64,000 nucleotides of DNA from assembly GCF_003635045.1 (NCBI RefSeq), contig NZ_RBXT01000001.1, positions 3,782,001-3,846,000 on the forward strand, in the 5' to 3' direction. The notes below the pieces were generated by a model that worked only from the letters and a program-made list of their open reading frames with translations, was not told the DNA's origin and searched no databases. A program made the translations under genes and the position numbers. The DNA is from Terracoccus luteus. GTDB taxonomy: Bacteria; Actinomycetota; Actinomycetes; Actinomycetales; Dermatophilaceae. How positions within the stretch are numbered: the first letter of the stretch is position 1; each line of letters begins with the position of its first letter. This document shows positions 1-7,926 of this stretch, in pieces.

Positions 1-384
1 GGCGTCGGCCTCGACCACAGCCGGCCACACCTCGCTGGGCGGCACCGGCCCCGTCACCCGATCGGCCCCGTCCGCCACGACTGCGGATCCTGGGGGCGGC
101 TCGGCGCCGGCCCGGGTGCGGTGGTGGACACGGCTCCGGCCACTCCGGGCCGGGTCTCCGGACGTTGACGCGCCGCGCGGCACCAGCCCTGACTCGACCA
201 TCCCATCACCACCCACCTCGACGTCGACGCGGCCCGCGGCGGGGGCGGACCGGATGCGTTGCCGAACGCGTGGAGCTCGGCATCGGTACGGGCATTGTGC
301 ACCAGCACCCCGAGCCCTCGGTCCCGACGTGACGGCTGTGCAGGCGGTCGACGTCCAGGTTGCGGCCGGCCGACATCCTGCGGC
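1..384. other. No supported gene downstream of zwf
   Basis: I find no convincing gene here. On the minus strand, just after the zwf stop, a short frame starts at an ATG near 376 and a second frame near 308 gives an 84-residue protein ending at 54. Neither resembles a family I know and codon use is not gene-like. opcA, which usually follows zwf in actinobacteria, is not present. The stretch could be decayed coding sequence or the far end of a gene lying left of the window. Confidence 0.4.
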
Positions 385-1818
385 TCAGGCGCCCGTCGAG
401 TTCGGGTCGCGCCACCGCCGCTCGAACGGCAGGCGCCACGTGAAGGGCGAGACGAGCTGGTGGATCTGGTTGGGACCCCACGTGCCCACGTCGTAGGGGC
501 GCACGATGGGCGGCTGCTCGAGCAGCGGCGACGAGATCTCCCAGAGCCTCTCGATGCCCTCGGCCGACGTGAACAGGGTGCGGTCGCCGCGGGCGGCGTC
601 GTAGATGAGGCGCTCGTACGCCTCGAGCACGGCGCCGGCCCAGTGCGTCTCCTGCATCGAGAACTGCATCGAGAGCTTGTCGAGCTTCATGCCGGGGCCG
701 GGCCGTTTGCCGTAGAACGACAAAGACATCCGCGCCTTGTCGGCCAGGTCGAAGGTGAGGTGGTCGGGGCCGTTGTCGCCGACTCCGGAGCCCGGCGGGA
801 ACATCGAGCGCGGGGGCTCCTTGAAGGCGATGGAGATGATGCGCGCGCCCTCGGCCAGCCGCTTGCCGGTGCGCAGGTAGAACGGCACGCCCGCCCAGCG
901 CCAGTTGTCGACGTAGCACTTGAGAGCCACGAACGTCTCGGTCTGCGACTCGGGGCTCACACCGGGCTCGTCGCGGTAGCCGACGTACTGTCCGCGCACG
1001 ACGTCGTGGGGGTCGATCGGCAGCATCGACCGGAAGACCTTGTTCTTCTCCTCGCTGATCGCCCCCGGCTCGAGGGCGGTGGGCGGCTCCATCGCGGTGA
1101 AGGCGAGCACCTGGAAGAGGTGGGTGACGACCATGTCGCGGTAGGCGCCGGTGCCCTCGTAGAAGTCGGCGCGCTGCGAGAGGCCGAGCGTCTCGGGCAC
1201 GTCGATCTGCACGTGGTCGATGTGGTTGCGGTGCCAGATCGGCTCGAAGAGGCCGTTGGCGAAGCGGAAGGCGAGGATGTTCTGCGCCGCCTCCTTGCCG
1301 AGGAAGTGGTCGATGCGGAAGATCTGCTCCTCGTCGAACACCTGGTGCAGCTCGGCGTTGAGCGCCCGGGCGCTGGCGAGGTCGGTGCCGAAGGGCTTCT
1401 CCATGATGATGCGGCTGCGCTCGACGAGGCCGGCCTCGGCGAGCTGGTGCACCACCGCGAGGGCGGCCTTCGGCGGCACGGACAGATAGTGCAGCCGCCA
1501 CGCCTCGGGCCCGAGGATCTTCTCCGACTCCTCCACCGCCGCCCGGATGCCCTGCGGCCCGGCGCTGCCCGGCACCCAGTGGATGCGGTCGGCGAACTCG
1601 CGCAGGTCGTCGTCGGTGACGTCGCGGCTGCTGAACTCCCGCACCGAATCGAAGGCGATCTCGAGGAACTCGTCGCGGCTCAGCTCGTCGAGGCTCGTGG
1701 CGACGACCCGCAGCCCCTCGATGAGCTGCGACTCGTGCAGGTGCAACAGTCCGGGCAGCAGCTTGCGGCGAGCGAGGTCACCGGTGGCACCGAACAGGAC
1801 GACCGTGGTGGCTGACAT
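385..1818 (-). CDS. zwf: Glucose-6-phosphate dehydrogenase
   Basis: Catalyses the first step of the oxidative pentose phosphate pathway, glucose 6-phosphate plus NADP to 6-phosphogluconolactone, in the cytoplasm. The 477-residue product has the nucleotide-binding motif GATGDLARRK at about 9-18, EKPFG at 140-144 and the active-site segment RIDHFLGKE at 168-176, and its length fits the family (about 480-510). I chose the ATG at 1818 because AAAGGGTGGG lies just upstream; an ATG at 1863 would add 15 unlikely residues. The gene stands alone, 72 bp after the ABC-F gene on the same strand, rather than in the usual tkt-tal-zwf-opcA cluster, so it may be a second zwf copy (inference). Confidence 0.96.
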   Translation of the reverse strand: MSATTVVLFGATGDLARRKLLPGLLHLHESQLIEGLRVVATSLDELSRDEFLEIAFDSVREFSSRDVTDDDLREFADRIHWVPGSAGPQGIRAAVEESEKILGPEAWRLHYLSVPPKAALAVVHQLAEAGLVERSRIIMEKPFGTDLASARALNAELHQVFDEEQIFRIDHFLGKEAAQNILAFRFANGLFEPIWHRNHIDHVQIDVPETLGLSQRADFYEGTGAYRDMVVTHLFQVLAFTAMEPPTALEPGAISEEKNKVFRSMLPIDPHDVVRGQYVGYRDEPGVSPESQTETFVALKCYVDNWRWAGVPFYLRTGKRLAEGARIISIAFKEPPRSMFPPGSGVGDNGPDHLTFDLADKARMSLSFYGKRPGPGMKLDKLSMQFSMQETHWAGAVLEAYERLIYDAARGDRTLFTSAEGIERLWEISSPLLEQPPIVRPYDVGTWGPNQIHQLVSPFTWRLPFERRWRDPNSTGA

Positions 1819-1890
1819 GCACCCACCCTTTCGCACATCGCCCGCGGGGGCGAGGGGCCCCACCGCCCGGAGGGGTGGACGTCCTTCTGG

Positions 1891-3573
1891 TCACAGGGAC
1901 TCGACGTGCACCCGCCCACGGTCGACGTGCCACCGGTGGGTCAGCCGGATGCCGTCGAGCAGCCCGACGTCGTGGCTCACCACGAGCACCGTGCCCGAGA
2001 ACGCCGCCACCGCCGCCTCGAGCTGCTCGATGGCGTCGACGTCGAGGTGGTTGGTCGGCTCGTCGAGCACGAGCACGTTGACGGCCCTCCCCTGGAACAG
2101 GGCCATGCACGCCCGGGTGCGCTCGCCCATCGAGAGGCTGCGCGCCGGACGAGCGACGTGCTCGGCGCCGAGACCGAACTTCGCGAGCAGCGTCCGCACG
2201 TCGGCGGGCTGCCACGGTCGACCGGTGCCGGATGCCGGTCCGAGCGCCGTGCGGGCCAGCTCGGTCAGCGGTTCGTCGGAGTCGAGCTGCGAGCGGCGCT
2301 GGTCGAGCCGGCCGACCGTCACCCGCGCGCCGAGCGACCGTCGCCCGGCGTCGAGGGGCAGGTCACCGAGCAGCGTGTCGAGCAGCGTCGTCTTGCCGCT
2401 GCCGTTCTCACCGACGAGCGCCACCCGGTCACCGCGCCCGAGACCGAGCGTCACGGGTCCGAGCGTGAACGCGTCACGGTGCACCACAGCATCCGACAGC
2501 GTGGCGACGACGTCGGCGGAGGGCGGGCCCTCGCCCACGGTGTAGCGCAGCCGCCACTCCTTGCGGGGCTGCTCCACGGCGTCGAGGCGGTCGGCGGCCC
2601 GCTCGAGGCGGGCGCCCCTGGCGGCCTGGCGGTCGGCGCGGGCCAGGTGCTTCTCACGGATGTGCTTGTCGGCCTCGTCACCCCGGGCGACGTTGCGCCG
2701 GCCCCGCTCGGCCCAGTCGCGGCGCTGGCGGCTCTGCGCCAGCAGGCCGTCGCGCTCGGTGGCGTACTGCTCGTAAGCCTGCCGGGCGTGGCTGCGCACG
2801 ACCTCGCGCTGGTGGACGAACTCGCTGTATCCGCCGGTGTAGTGGCCGATGCGCTGCTGGTGCACGTCGAGCTCGAGCACCCCCGTCGCCACCTCGTCGA
2901 GCCACCGGCGGTCGTGCCCGGCGACGAGCACCGGGCCCGGGTGGGTCACCACGAAGTCGGCCACGAGGTCGAGGCCGCGCACGTCGAGGTCGTTGGTCGG
3001 CTCGTCGAGCAGCAGGACGTCGTGGCGGCTCAGCAGAACGGCGACGAGGGCGGCCCGCGCCGCCTGCCCGCCCGACAGCGAGCCGAGCTGCCGGTGCGGG
3101 TCGACGCCGAGGCCGACCCGGGCGGCCACCTCCGGCAGCCGCTCCTCGAGGTCGGCGGCGCCGAGGGCCAGCCAGTGGTCGAGGGCCGCGGCGTAGGCGT
3201 CCTCGTCGGCGCGCTCGGGGTGATCGCCCGCCGACGCGAGGGCGGCACTCGTGCGCTCGAGGGCGCGGTCGGCATCCTCGACGCCGGTGCGGCGCCGGGC
3301 GTACGTCAGCAGCGTCTCGGACGGGTCGGGGATGACCTGGGGCAGCCATGCGATGGTCGCGTCGGCCGGGGCGAGCTTGACGGCGCCCGGACCGAGCGCC
3401 GGGTCGACGCCGAGGTCGCCGGCGAGGGTGCGCATGAGGGTCGACTTGCCGGAGCCGTTGGGGCCGACGACGGCGAGCACGTCGCCGTCGGTGACCGTGA
3501 CGTCGAGGCCGGTGAAGAGGAGGCGGGCGCCGTAGGCGACGTCGAGGTCGCGGACGCGGAGGGTCGTAGACAT
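1891..3573 (-). CDS. ABC-F family ATPase (ribosome-associated)
   Basis: A soluble protein with two ABC ATPase domains in one 560-residue chain and no membrane segment, the hallmark of the ABC-F class, whose members act on the ribosome in translation rescue or antibiotic protection. First domain: Walker A GPNGSGKST at about 37-45, signature LSGGQ at 166-170, Walker B LLLDEPTND. After a charged arginine-rich linker the second domain has GENGSGKTT, the signature LSMGE and LVLDEPTNHLD. The start is ATG 3573, with CAGGAC upstream. A promoter and a four-codon leader reading frame lie upstream, which suggests translation-dependent control. Whether it protects against an antibiotic or is a housekeeping factor cannot be told from sequence alone. 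Confidence 0.92.
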   Translation of the reverse strand: MSTTLRVRDLDVAYGARLLFTGLDVTVTDGDVLAVVGPNGSGKSTLMRTLAGDLGVDPALGPGAVKLAPADATIAWLPQVIPDPSETLLTYARRRTGVEDADRALERTSAALASAGDHPERADEDAYAAALDHWLALGAADLEERLPEVAARVGLGVDPHRQLGSLSGGQAARAALVAVLLSRHDVLLLDEPTNDLDVRGLDLVADFVVTHPGPVLVAGHDRRWLDEVATGVLELDVHQQRIGHYTGGYSEFVHQREVVRSHARQAYEQYATERDGLLAQSRQRRDWAERGRRNVARGDEADKHIREKHLARADRQAARGARLERAADRLDAVEQPRKEWRLRYTVGEGPPSADVVATLSDAVVHRDAFTLGPVTLGLGRGDRVALVGENGSGKTTLLDTLLGDLPLDAGRRSLGARVTVGRLDQRRSQLDSDEPLTELARTALGPASGTGRPWQPADVRTLLAKFGLGAEHVARPARSLSMGERTRACMALFQGRAVNVLVLDEPTNHLDVDAIEQLEAAVAAFSGTVLVVSHDVGLLDGIRLTHRWHVDRGRVHVESL

Positions 3574-3608
3574 GGGTGTCCTGGGGGTCGAGGCGGCGGG
3601 TGGGCGGC

Positions 3609-3660
3609 TCAGGACAGGTCCATGGTCGCGACGCTAGCCGCGCACCCCGAGCGACCTCAA
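3609..3660 (-). promoter_or_regulatory. ABC-F promoter with a leaderless four-codon upstream ORF
   Basis: On the minus strand TTGAGG (3660-3655) and TAGCGT (3636-3631) are separated by 18 bp. Seven bases after the -10 box is ATG (3623) followed by GAC CTG TCC TGA, a possible leaderless peptide MDLS ending at 3609. The ABC-F start codon is 35 nt further on. Short leader peptides upstream of ABC-F genes are known to sense ribosome stalling in other bacteria; applying that here is inference. Confidence 0.5.
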
Positions 3661-3756
3661 CCGATTTCCGGCGCACCTGCAAGCGACCCGGATGCTGCTC
3701 GGCCGGGCTCGGGCCCTCGAAACAGGCCGCCCCACCCCGCCCCACCCCGGCTTGGT

Positions 3757-3860
3757 CGAACGAACCGTTCGAGGTCGAACTCACTGCTGGATGCCGAACG
3801 CCGCGGTGCACCGGCGCGTTCGGCCGCGAACAGCGCGGCCGACCTCGAACGGTTCGTTCG
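3757..3860. repeat. Nested inverted repeat
   Basis: A perfect 21-bp inverted repeat: the left arm 3757-3777 begins CGAACGAACCGTTCG and its exact complement is at 3840-3860. Inside it lies a second near-perfect 32-bp palindrome at 3793-3824, GCCGAACGC pairing with GCGTTCGGC around the palindrome CGGTGCACCG. It sits between the ABC-F promoter and the end of the response regulator. No coding potential is visible. It could be a bidirectional terminator or a small palindromic mobile element. Confidence 0.85.
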
Positions 3861-3872
3861 GCGCAGTCGCCC

Positions 3873-3953
3873 GGGGGCGTGGGGGCCCGGGGGGGGGCCG
3901 GGGGGGGTCGACCACTCGACGGTGCCAAGCGCCCTCCCGACGGGGGGAGGGGG
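3873..3953 (+). other. G-tract cluster, quadruplex-type motif
   Basis: Four uninterrupted G runs lie in a row on the plus strand: 3873-3877 (5), 3881-3885 (5), 3889-3897 (9) and 3900-3907 (8), with loops CGT, CCC and CC. Two more runs follow at 3942-3947 and 3949-3953. This fits an intramolecular G-quadruplex pattern. It abuts the 3' end of the response regulator gene, whose transcript would carry the C-rich strand. Confidence 0.7.
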
Positions 3954-4658
3954 TCAGCTGAGGCCGGCGTCGTGGACGGCGATGGCGACCTGCACCCGGT
4001 TCTCCGCCTCGAGCTTGGCCAGCACCCGGGACACGTGCGCCTTGACGGTCGGCACGGAGAGGAAGAGGTCGCGGGAGATCTCGGCGTTCGACAGGCCCCG
4101 GCCGATGGCGAGCGCCACCTCGCGCTCGCGGTCGGTGAGGCACTCGAGCCGGCTCACCGCCTCGGCCCGCCGCAGCGCCTCGCCGTCGGTCTCACCGGAG
4201 GCCACATGGCTCATGAGCGTGGCCGTGACGCTGGGGCTGAGCATGGGTTCGCCGCGTGCGACCGCGCGCACCGCCTCGACGAGCCGCCGCGGCTCGGTGT
4301 CCTTGAGCAGGAAGCCGTGCGCCCCCGACCGCAACGCCTGCACGACCATCTCGTCGGCGTCGAAGGTCGTCAGCACGATGACCCGGAGACCGGGCCGCCC
4401 GGCACCCGCAGCCCGGTCCCCCTGCAGCAGCATCCGCGTCGCCTCCAGCCCGTCGCGCCGCGGCATGCGGATGTCCATGAGCACGACGTCGGGCCGCTCG
4501 CGCGCGACGACCTCGATCGCCTCCACGCCGTCGCCGGCCTCGGCGACCACCTCGAGGTCGGGCGCCCCGCCGAGGATGAGCCGCAGCCCCGCCCGCACCA
4601 ACGCGTCGTCGTCGACGAGCACGATGCGTGTCACCGACCCACCCGCCGCCTCGCTCAT
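3954..4658 (-). CDS. NarL/LuxR-type response regulator
   Basis: A two-component response regulator of 234 residues. The receiver domain has the acidic pocket VDDD near residue 15 and the phospho-acceptor Asp in VLMDIRMP near 62. A LuxR-type helix-turn-helix fills the C terminus (LTDREREVALAIGRGLSNAEI onward, then VKAHVSRVLAKL). The start at ATG 4658 overlaps the kinase stop as ATGA, implying translational coupling; an in-frame ATG at 4667 is an alternative. It is the partner of the kinase encoded immediately upstream and probably controls the divergent ABC exporter (inference from layout and from the palindrome at 5977). Confidence 0.93.
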   Translation of the reverse strand: MSEAAGGSVTRIVLVDDDALVRAGLRLILGGAPDLEVVAEAGDGVEAIEVVARERPDVVLMDIRMPRRDGLEATRMLLQGDRAAGAGRPGLRVIVLTTFDADEMVVQALRSGAHGFLLKDTEPRRLVEAVRAVARGEPMLSPSVTATLMSHVASGETDGEALRRAEAVSRLECLTDREREVALAIGRGLSNAEISRDLFLSVPTVKAHVSRVLAKLEAENRVQVAIAVHDAGLS

Positions 4659-5911
4659 GCCGACCACGGTAGGCGGGCCTGCACGACGAAGTCACCGCGC
4701 CGGTCGGGACCGTACGTCAGCTCGCCACCGGCGAGGACCGCCCGCTCGGTGATGCCCACGAGCCCGAGACCCGAACCCGTCGGCGCCGCAGTGCCTTTCG
4801 CGGTGTCACGACCCACGAGCACCGGGATGCCGTTGCGCACCGTGAGGCTGACGGCCCCCGTCCCCGTGTCGCCACGACCGCTCCCGTGCCCGTCGTGGGC
4901 CGACACGCGCACCGTCACCTGGACCGGCATCCGAGGGGCGTGCTTGCGGGCGTTCGTCAGACACTCCTGCACGATGCGGTAGCAGCTGCGCGAGACCCCG
5001 GACGGCACGAGAGCGGTGTCCCCGTCGACCGTGCACCGCACGTCGGCCCCCGACGAGCGGGTCTCCTCGACGAGGGCGTCGAGGTCGCAGAGCGTCGGCT
5101 GGGGGGCGTCGGGCGCGGCTCCGGCGGGCGACGGGTCGGTGGTGGTGGGCACGTCGCGCAGCACGCCGAGCACGGCCCGCAGCTCGGTCAGGGCCTGGTT
5201 GGCGTTGCTGCGTACGACCTCGGCGGTCGCCGCGACCTCGTCGGGGGAGAGGTCGGTGCGGTAGGTGAGCGCGCCGGAGTGCATGGCCACCAACGAGATC
5301 CGGTGGGCGAGCACGTCGTGCATCTCCCGGGCGATCCGCGCCCGCTCGGCCACCTGCGCCTGCACGACTCGCATGGCCTGCTCGCGCTCGGCGGTGATGG
5401 CGCGCTCCTGCAGCGACGCCACGAACGCCCTGCGCTCGCCGATGGCCCAGCCGATGCCGATGGCGGCGACGTACGTCAGCACCCCGATCGCGACGTTGGT
5501 CAGCGTCTCGTCCTGCCGGGCGGGGTAGACCACCTGGTTCGCGTAGCCGGCGGCCATCCACGGCACCACCATGACGACGAGCTCGCGCCAGCGCCGGCGG
5601 GTCGCGAGCGAGACGAGGGCCACCCCCGAGGCGCCGATCGCGCTCGCCCCGAGGCCGCTGGCCAGGGCGGTGCCCAGGGCGGTCGCGACGGGCCACCGGC
5701 GCCGCACCGGCAGGGCGGCGACCGCGAGCAGCCCGAGCGCGAGGTCGACCCAGAGCCAGGAGCCGCCGAACCGGGCCGACAGGTCTCCGCGGTCGAGGCC
5801 GAGCCACATGAACCACCACACGAGCAGACCGAACAGCAGGGCGACGAGCAGGCGCCACGTCTCGCCCCACACGTGGCCCGACCGGGTGCGGGCGACTCGG
5901 GGCAGGGGCAC
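4655..5911 (-). CDS. Membrane sensor histidine kinase (NarL/DesK type)
   Basis: A 418-residue membrane kinase. The N-terminal half carries several hydrophobic segments (for example LLVALLFGLLVWWFMWLGL), with no large extracytoplasmic domain. The phospho-acceptor His is in REMHDVLAHRISLV, the HisKA_3 pattern, followed by a GHKL ATPase domain with GSGLGLVGITER near the end. I place the start at GTG 5911 because TACGCT (5923-5918) lies six bases before it, giving a leaderless message; an ATG at 5947 would put the -10 box inside the gene. Few-loop kinases of this class often sense membrane-active stress and pair with an ABC exporter, as here; the actual signal is unknown. Confidence 0.92.
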   Translation of the reverse strand: MPLPRVARTRSGHVWGETWRLLVALLFGLLVWWFMWLGLDRGDLSARFGGSWLWVDLALGLLAVAALPVRRRWPVATALGTALASGLGASAIGASGVALVSLATRRRWRELVVMVVPWMAAGYANQVVYPARQDETLTNVAIGVLTYVAAIGIGWAIGERRAFVASLQERAITAEREQAMRVVQAQVAERARIAREMHDVLAHRISLVAMHSGALTYRTDLSPDEVAATAEVVRSNANQALTELRAVLGVLRDVPTTTDPSPAGAAPDAPQPTLCDLDALVEETRSSGADVRCTVDGDTALVPSGVSRSCYRIVQECLTNARKHAPRMPVQVTVRVSAHDGHGSGRGDTGTGAVSLTVRNGIPVLVGRDTAKGTAAPTGSGLGLVGITERAVLAGGELTYGPDRRGDFVVQARLPWSA

Positions 5912-5976
5912 CCGCCCAGCGTAGGAGCCTCGCGGGCCCACCGGCATCCGCCCGGGGTAGGGGTCTCGGGGTCGCC

Positions 5977-5996
5977 ACCCTGACCCCGGTCAGGGT
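5977..5996. promoter_or_regulatory. Perfect 9-2-9 palindrome, candidate response-regulator operator
   Basis: ACCCTGACC, two bases, then GGTCAGGGT, midway between the divergent kinase gene (start 5911) and ABC transporter gene (start 6075). A further GGTCAGG half-site occurs near 6017. LuxR-type regulators bind such dyads. The regulator is encoded next door, so control of the exporter and autoregulation are both plausible. Confidence 0.5.
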
Positions 5997-6074
5997 CGGA
6001 CGCGACTTTGGTAGGGGTCAGGATCAGGCTGATGACTGATGTGCGCGCACCCCGGCGCGCGGCAGGGTTGAGCC

Positions 6075-6974
6075 ATGATCACAGTGGAGCGTCTCACCAA
6101 GAGGTACGGGCCGTTCACGGCCGTCGACGACATCTCGTTCGAGGTGAAGCCCGGCCTCGTCACCGGGTTCCTCGGGCCCAACGGCGCGGGCAAGACGACG
6201 GCCATGCGCATCATGGCCGGCCTCACGCCGCCGACCTCCGGCTCGGCCACCGTGCTCGGCCGCCCCTACGCCGAGCTCCCCGACCCGGGCCGGCACGTCG
6301 GGCTCCTGCTCGACGCGTCGGCGCAGCACGCCGGACGCACCGGTCGCGAGGTGCTCACCCTCGGCGCGATGCTCATGGGCATCGACCGGAAGCGCGTCGA
6401 CGAGATGCTCGCCGTCGTCGGCCTCACCGAGAAGGAGGCCGGTCGCCGCGTCCGCAACTACTCCCTCGGAATGCGCCAGCGCCTCGGCATCGCCCACGCG
6501 CTGCTCGGCGACCCCGAGGTGCTCATCCTCGACGAGCCGGCCAACGGCCTCGACCCCGCCGGCATCCGCTGGATGCGTGACCTGCTGCGCGGCTACGCCG
6601 ACGAAGGCGGCACGGTGCTGCTCAGCTCGCACCTGCTCAACGAGATCGAGCGTGTCGCCGACGAGCTCATCGTCATCGGCAACGGCACCATCGTGGCCCG
6701 CGGCACGAAGGACCAGCTGCTCGCCGGGGCCGGCACCCTCGTCCGCTCGACCGACGACGAGGCCCTCATGGGCGCGCTCGCCGAGCGGGCCGTCGTCGCC
6801 CACCGCGCCGCCACCGGCGGCCTGCAGGTCGAGGCCGAGCCGCTGCAGGTCGGCGAGGTCGCCGCCGCCCGCGGCATCGTGCTGACCGAGCTGCGCAGCG
6901 GCGACAGCCGCGGGCTCGAGGAGATGTTCCTCGAGCTCACCGCCACCAACGCCCGAGAGGAGGTGGCGGCATGA
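6075..6974 (+). CDS. ABC transporter ATP-binding protein
   Basis: ATPase subunit of an ABC-2 type exporter, 299 residues. Walker A is GPNGAGKTT at about 34-42, the signature is YSLGMRQRLG near 131, Walker B LILDEPANGLDPAG near 150, and the His switch is in LLSSHLLNE. The C-terminal 80 residues resemble the regulatory extension seen in bacitracin/lantibiotic-type exporters. It overlaps the permease start by four bases (ATGA at 6971). The substrate is unknown; pairing with a two-component system suggests defence against a membrane-active compound or antibiotic. Confidence 0.92.
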   Translation: MITVERLTKRYGPFTAVDDISFEVKPGLVTGFLGPNGAGKTTAMRIMAGLTPPTSGSATVLGRPYAELPDPGRHVGLLLDASAQHAGRTGREVLTLGAMLMGIDRKRVDEMLAVVGLTEKEAGRRVRNYSLGMRQRLGIAHALLGDPEVLILDEPANGLDPAGIRWMRDLLRGYADEGGTVLLSSHLLNEIERVADELIVIGNGTIVARGTKDQLLAGAGTLVRSTDDEALMGALAERAVVAHRAATGGLQVEAEPLQVGEVAAARGIVLTELRSGDSRGLEEMFLELTATNAREEVAA

Positions 6975-7816
6975 GCACCCAGAGCACCACCGCCCCCCAC
7001 CAGAACGTCTCCGCCAAGGCCGAGTCGGCCCTGCCCACCGTGGCCCGGATGCCGTCCCGCCTCGCAGGTGCCCGCCCGACCTCGGGCGTCCCCTTCGCCC
7101 GCCTAGTGCGGGTCGAGCTGCGCAAGCAGCTCGACACCCGAGCCGGCCAGTGGCTCGTCGGGGCCATCGGGCTCGTCGTCGTCGCCGCGCTCGTCATCAT
7201 GTTCCTCACCGACGGCGGTGACCACCCGTTCGGCGACTACCTGCAGGCGACGGCCATGCCGACCGCGATCATCCTGCCGGTCGTCGGCATCCTCGCCGTG
7301 ACGTCCGAGTGGAGCCAGCGCACCGGGCTCGTCACCTTCGCGCTCGAGCCGCGCCGGGCCCGGGTCGCCTGGGCCAAGCTCGTCTCGTCCCTGCTCATCG
7401 GCGTCGCGGCCGTCGTGCTCTCGCTGGCCCTCGCCGCCCTGGCCCACCAGGCCGCCATCACGCTGCGTGGCGCCGACGGCAGCTGGAGCATCGAGGGCCT
7501 CGCGGTCGTCGGCGCGGCCCTCTACGTGCTGCTCGGGCTCGTGCAGGGCGTAGCGTTCGGCATGCTCTTCCGCAACACCCCGGCCGCCATCGTCACGTAC
7601 TTCGTCCTGCCGACCGTCTGGACGATCCTCGGGGCGCTCATCAGCTGGCTCGAGAAGCCGGCCCAGTGGCTCGACCTCAGCCGCACCATGCAGCCCCTCT
7701 TCGGTGGGTCGCTCACGGGTGAGCAGTGGGCCCAGCTGGGCACGTCGGCCGCGGTCTGGGTGGCCCTGCCGCTCGCCGTCGGCATCTGGCGCCTGACCCG
7801 CGCCGAGGTGAAGTAG
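6971..7816 (+). CDS. ABC-2 type transporter permease
   Basis: Membrane partner of the preceding ATPase, 281 residues. After about 55 polar N-terminal residues come six hydrophobic segments, the first being WLVGAIGLVVVAALVIMFL and the last near 250-270. The segment ILAVTSEWSQRTGLVTFALEP is typical of this exporter class, where it precedes the third helix. It starts inside the stop codon of the ATPase gene, so the two are co-translated. A strong hairpin terminator follows at 7833. Confidence 0.88.
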   Translation: MSTQSTTAPHQNVSAKAESALPTVARMPSRLAGARPTSGVPFARLVRVELRKQLDTRAGQWLVGAIGLVVVAALVIMFLTDGGDHPFGDYLQATAMPTAIILPVVGILAVTSEWSQRTGLVTFALEPRRARVAWAKLVSSLLIGVAAVVLSLALAALAHQAAITLRGADGSWSIEGLAVVGAALYVLLGLVQGVAFGMLFRNTPAAIVTYFVLPTVWTILGALISWLEKPAQWLDLSRTMQPLFGGSLTGEQWAQLGTSAAVWVALPLAVGIWRLTRAEVK

Positions 7817-7832
7817 CACTCACCCACAGACG

Positions 7833-7871
7833 AGGGATGCCGCTCACCGGACGGGGGTGAGCGGCATCCCT
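7833..7871. terminator. Bidirectional hairpin terminator
   Basis: A 16-bp perfect stem: 7833-7848 (AGGGATGCCGCTCACC) pairs with 7856-7871, with a seven-base loop and a short T run. It lies between the convergent permease and catalase genes and is built on two inverted copies of the GGATGCCG word. Confidence 0.88.
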
Positions 7872-7926
7872 TTGCCATTTCTCGGCTCGGCGGCCGAGTC
7901 AGGGGCCAGCGGGCGTCGGTGGCGCG

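Noticed and set aside
54-376. Small minus-strand genes downstream of zwf
   Set aside because: Two short overlapping frames without domain, credible composition or continuity; kept only as an unexplained stretch.
1906-4752. A plus-strand open frame of 948 residues across the ABC-F and regulator genes
   Set aside because: Same shadow effect; it crosses two genes, the palindrome and the G runs, and shows no family resemblance.
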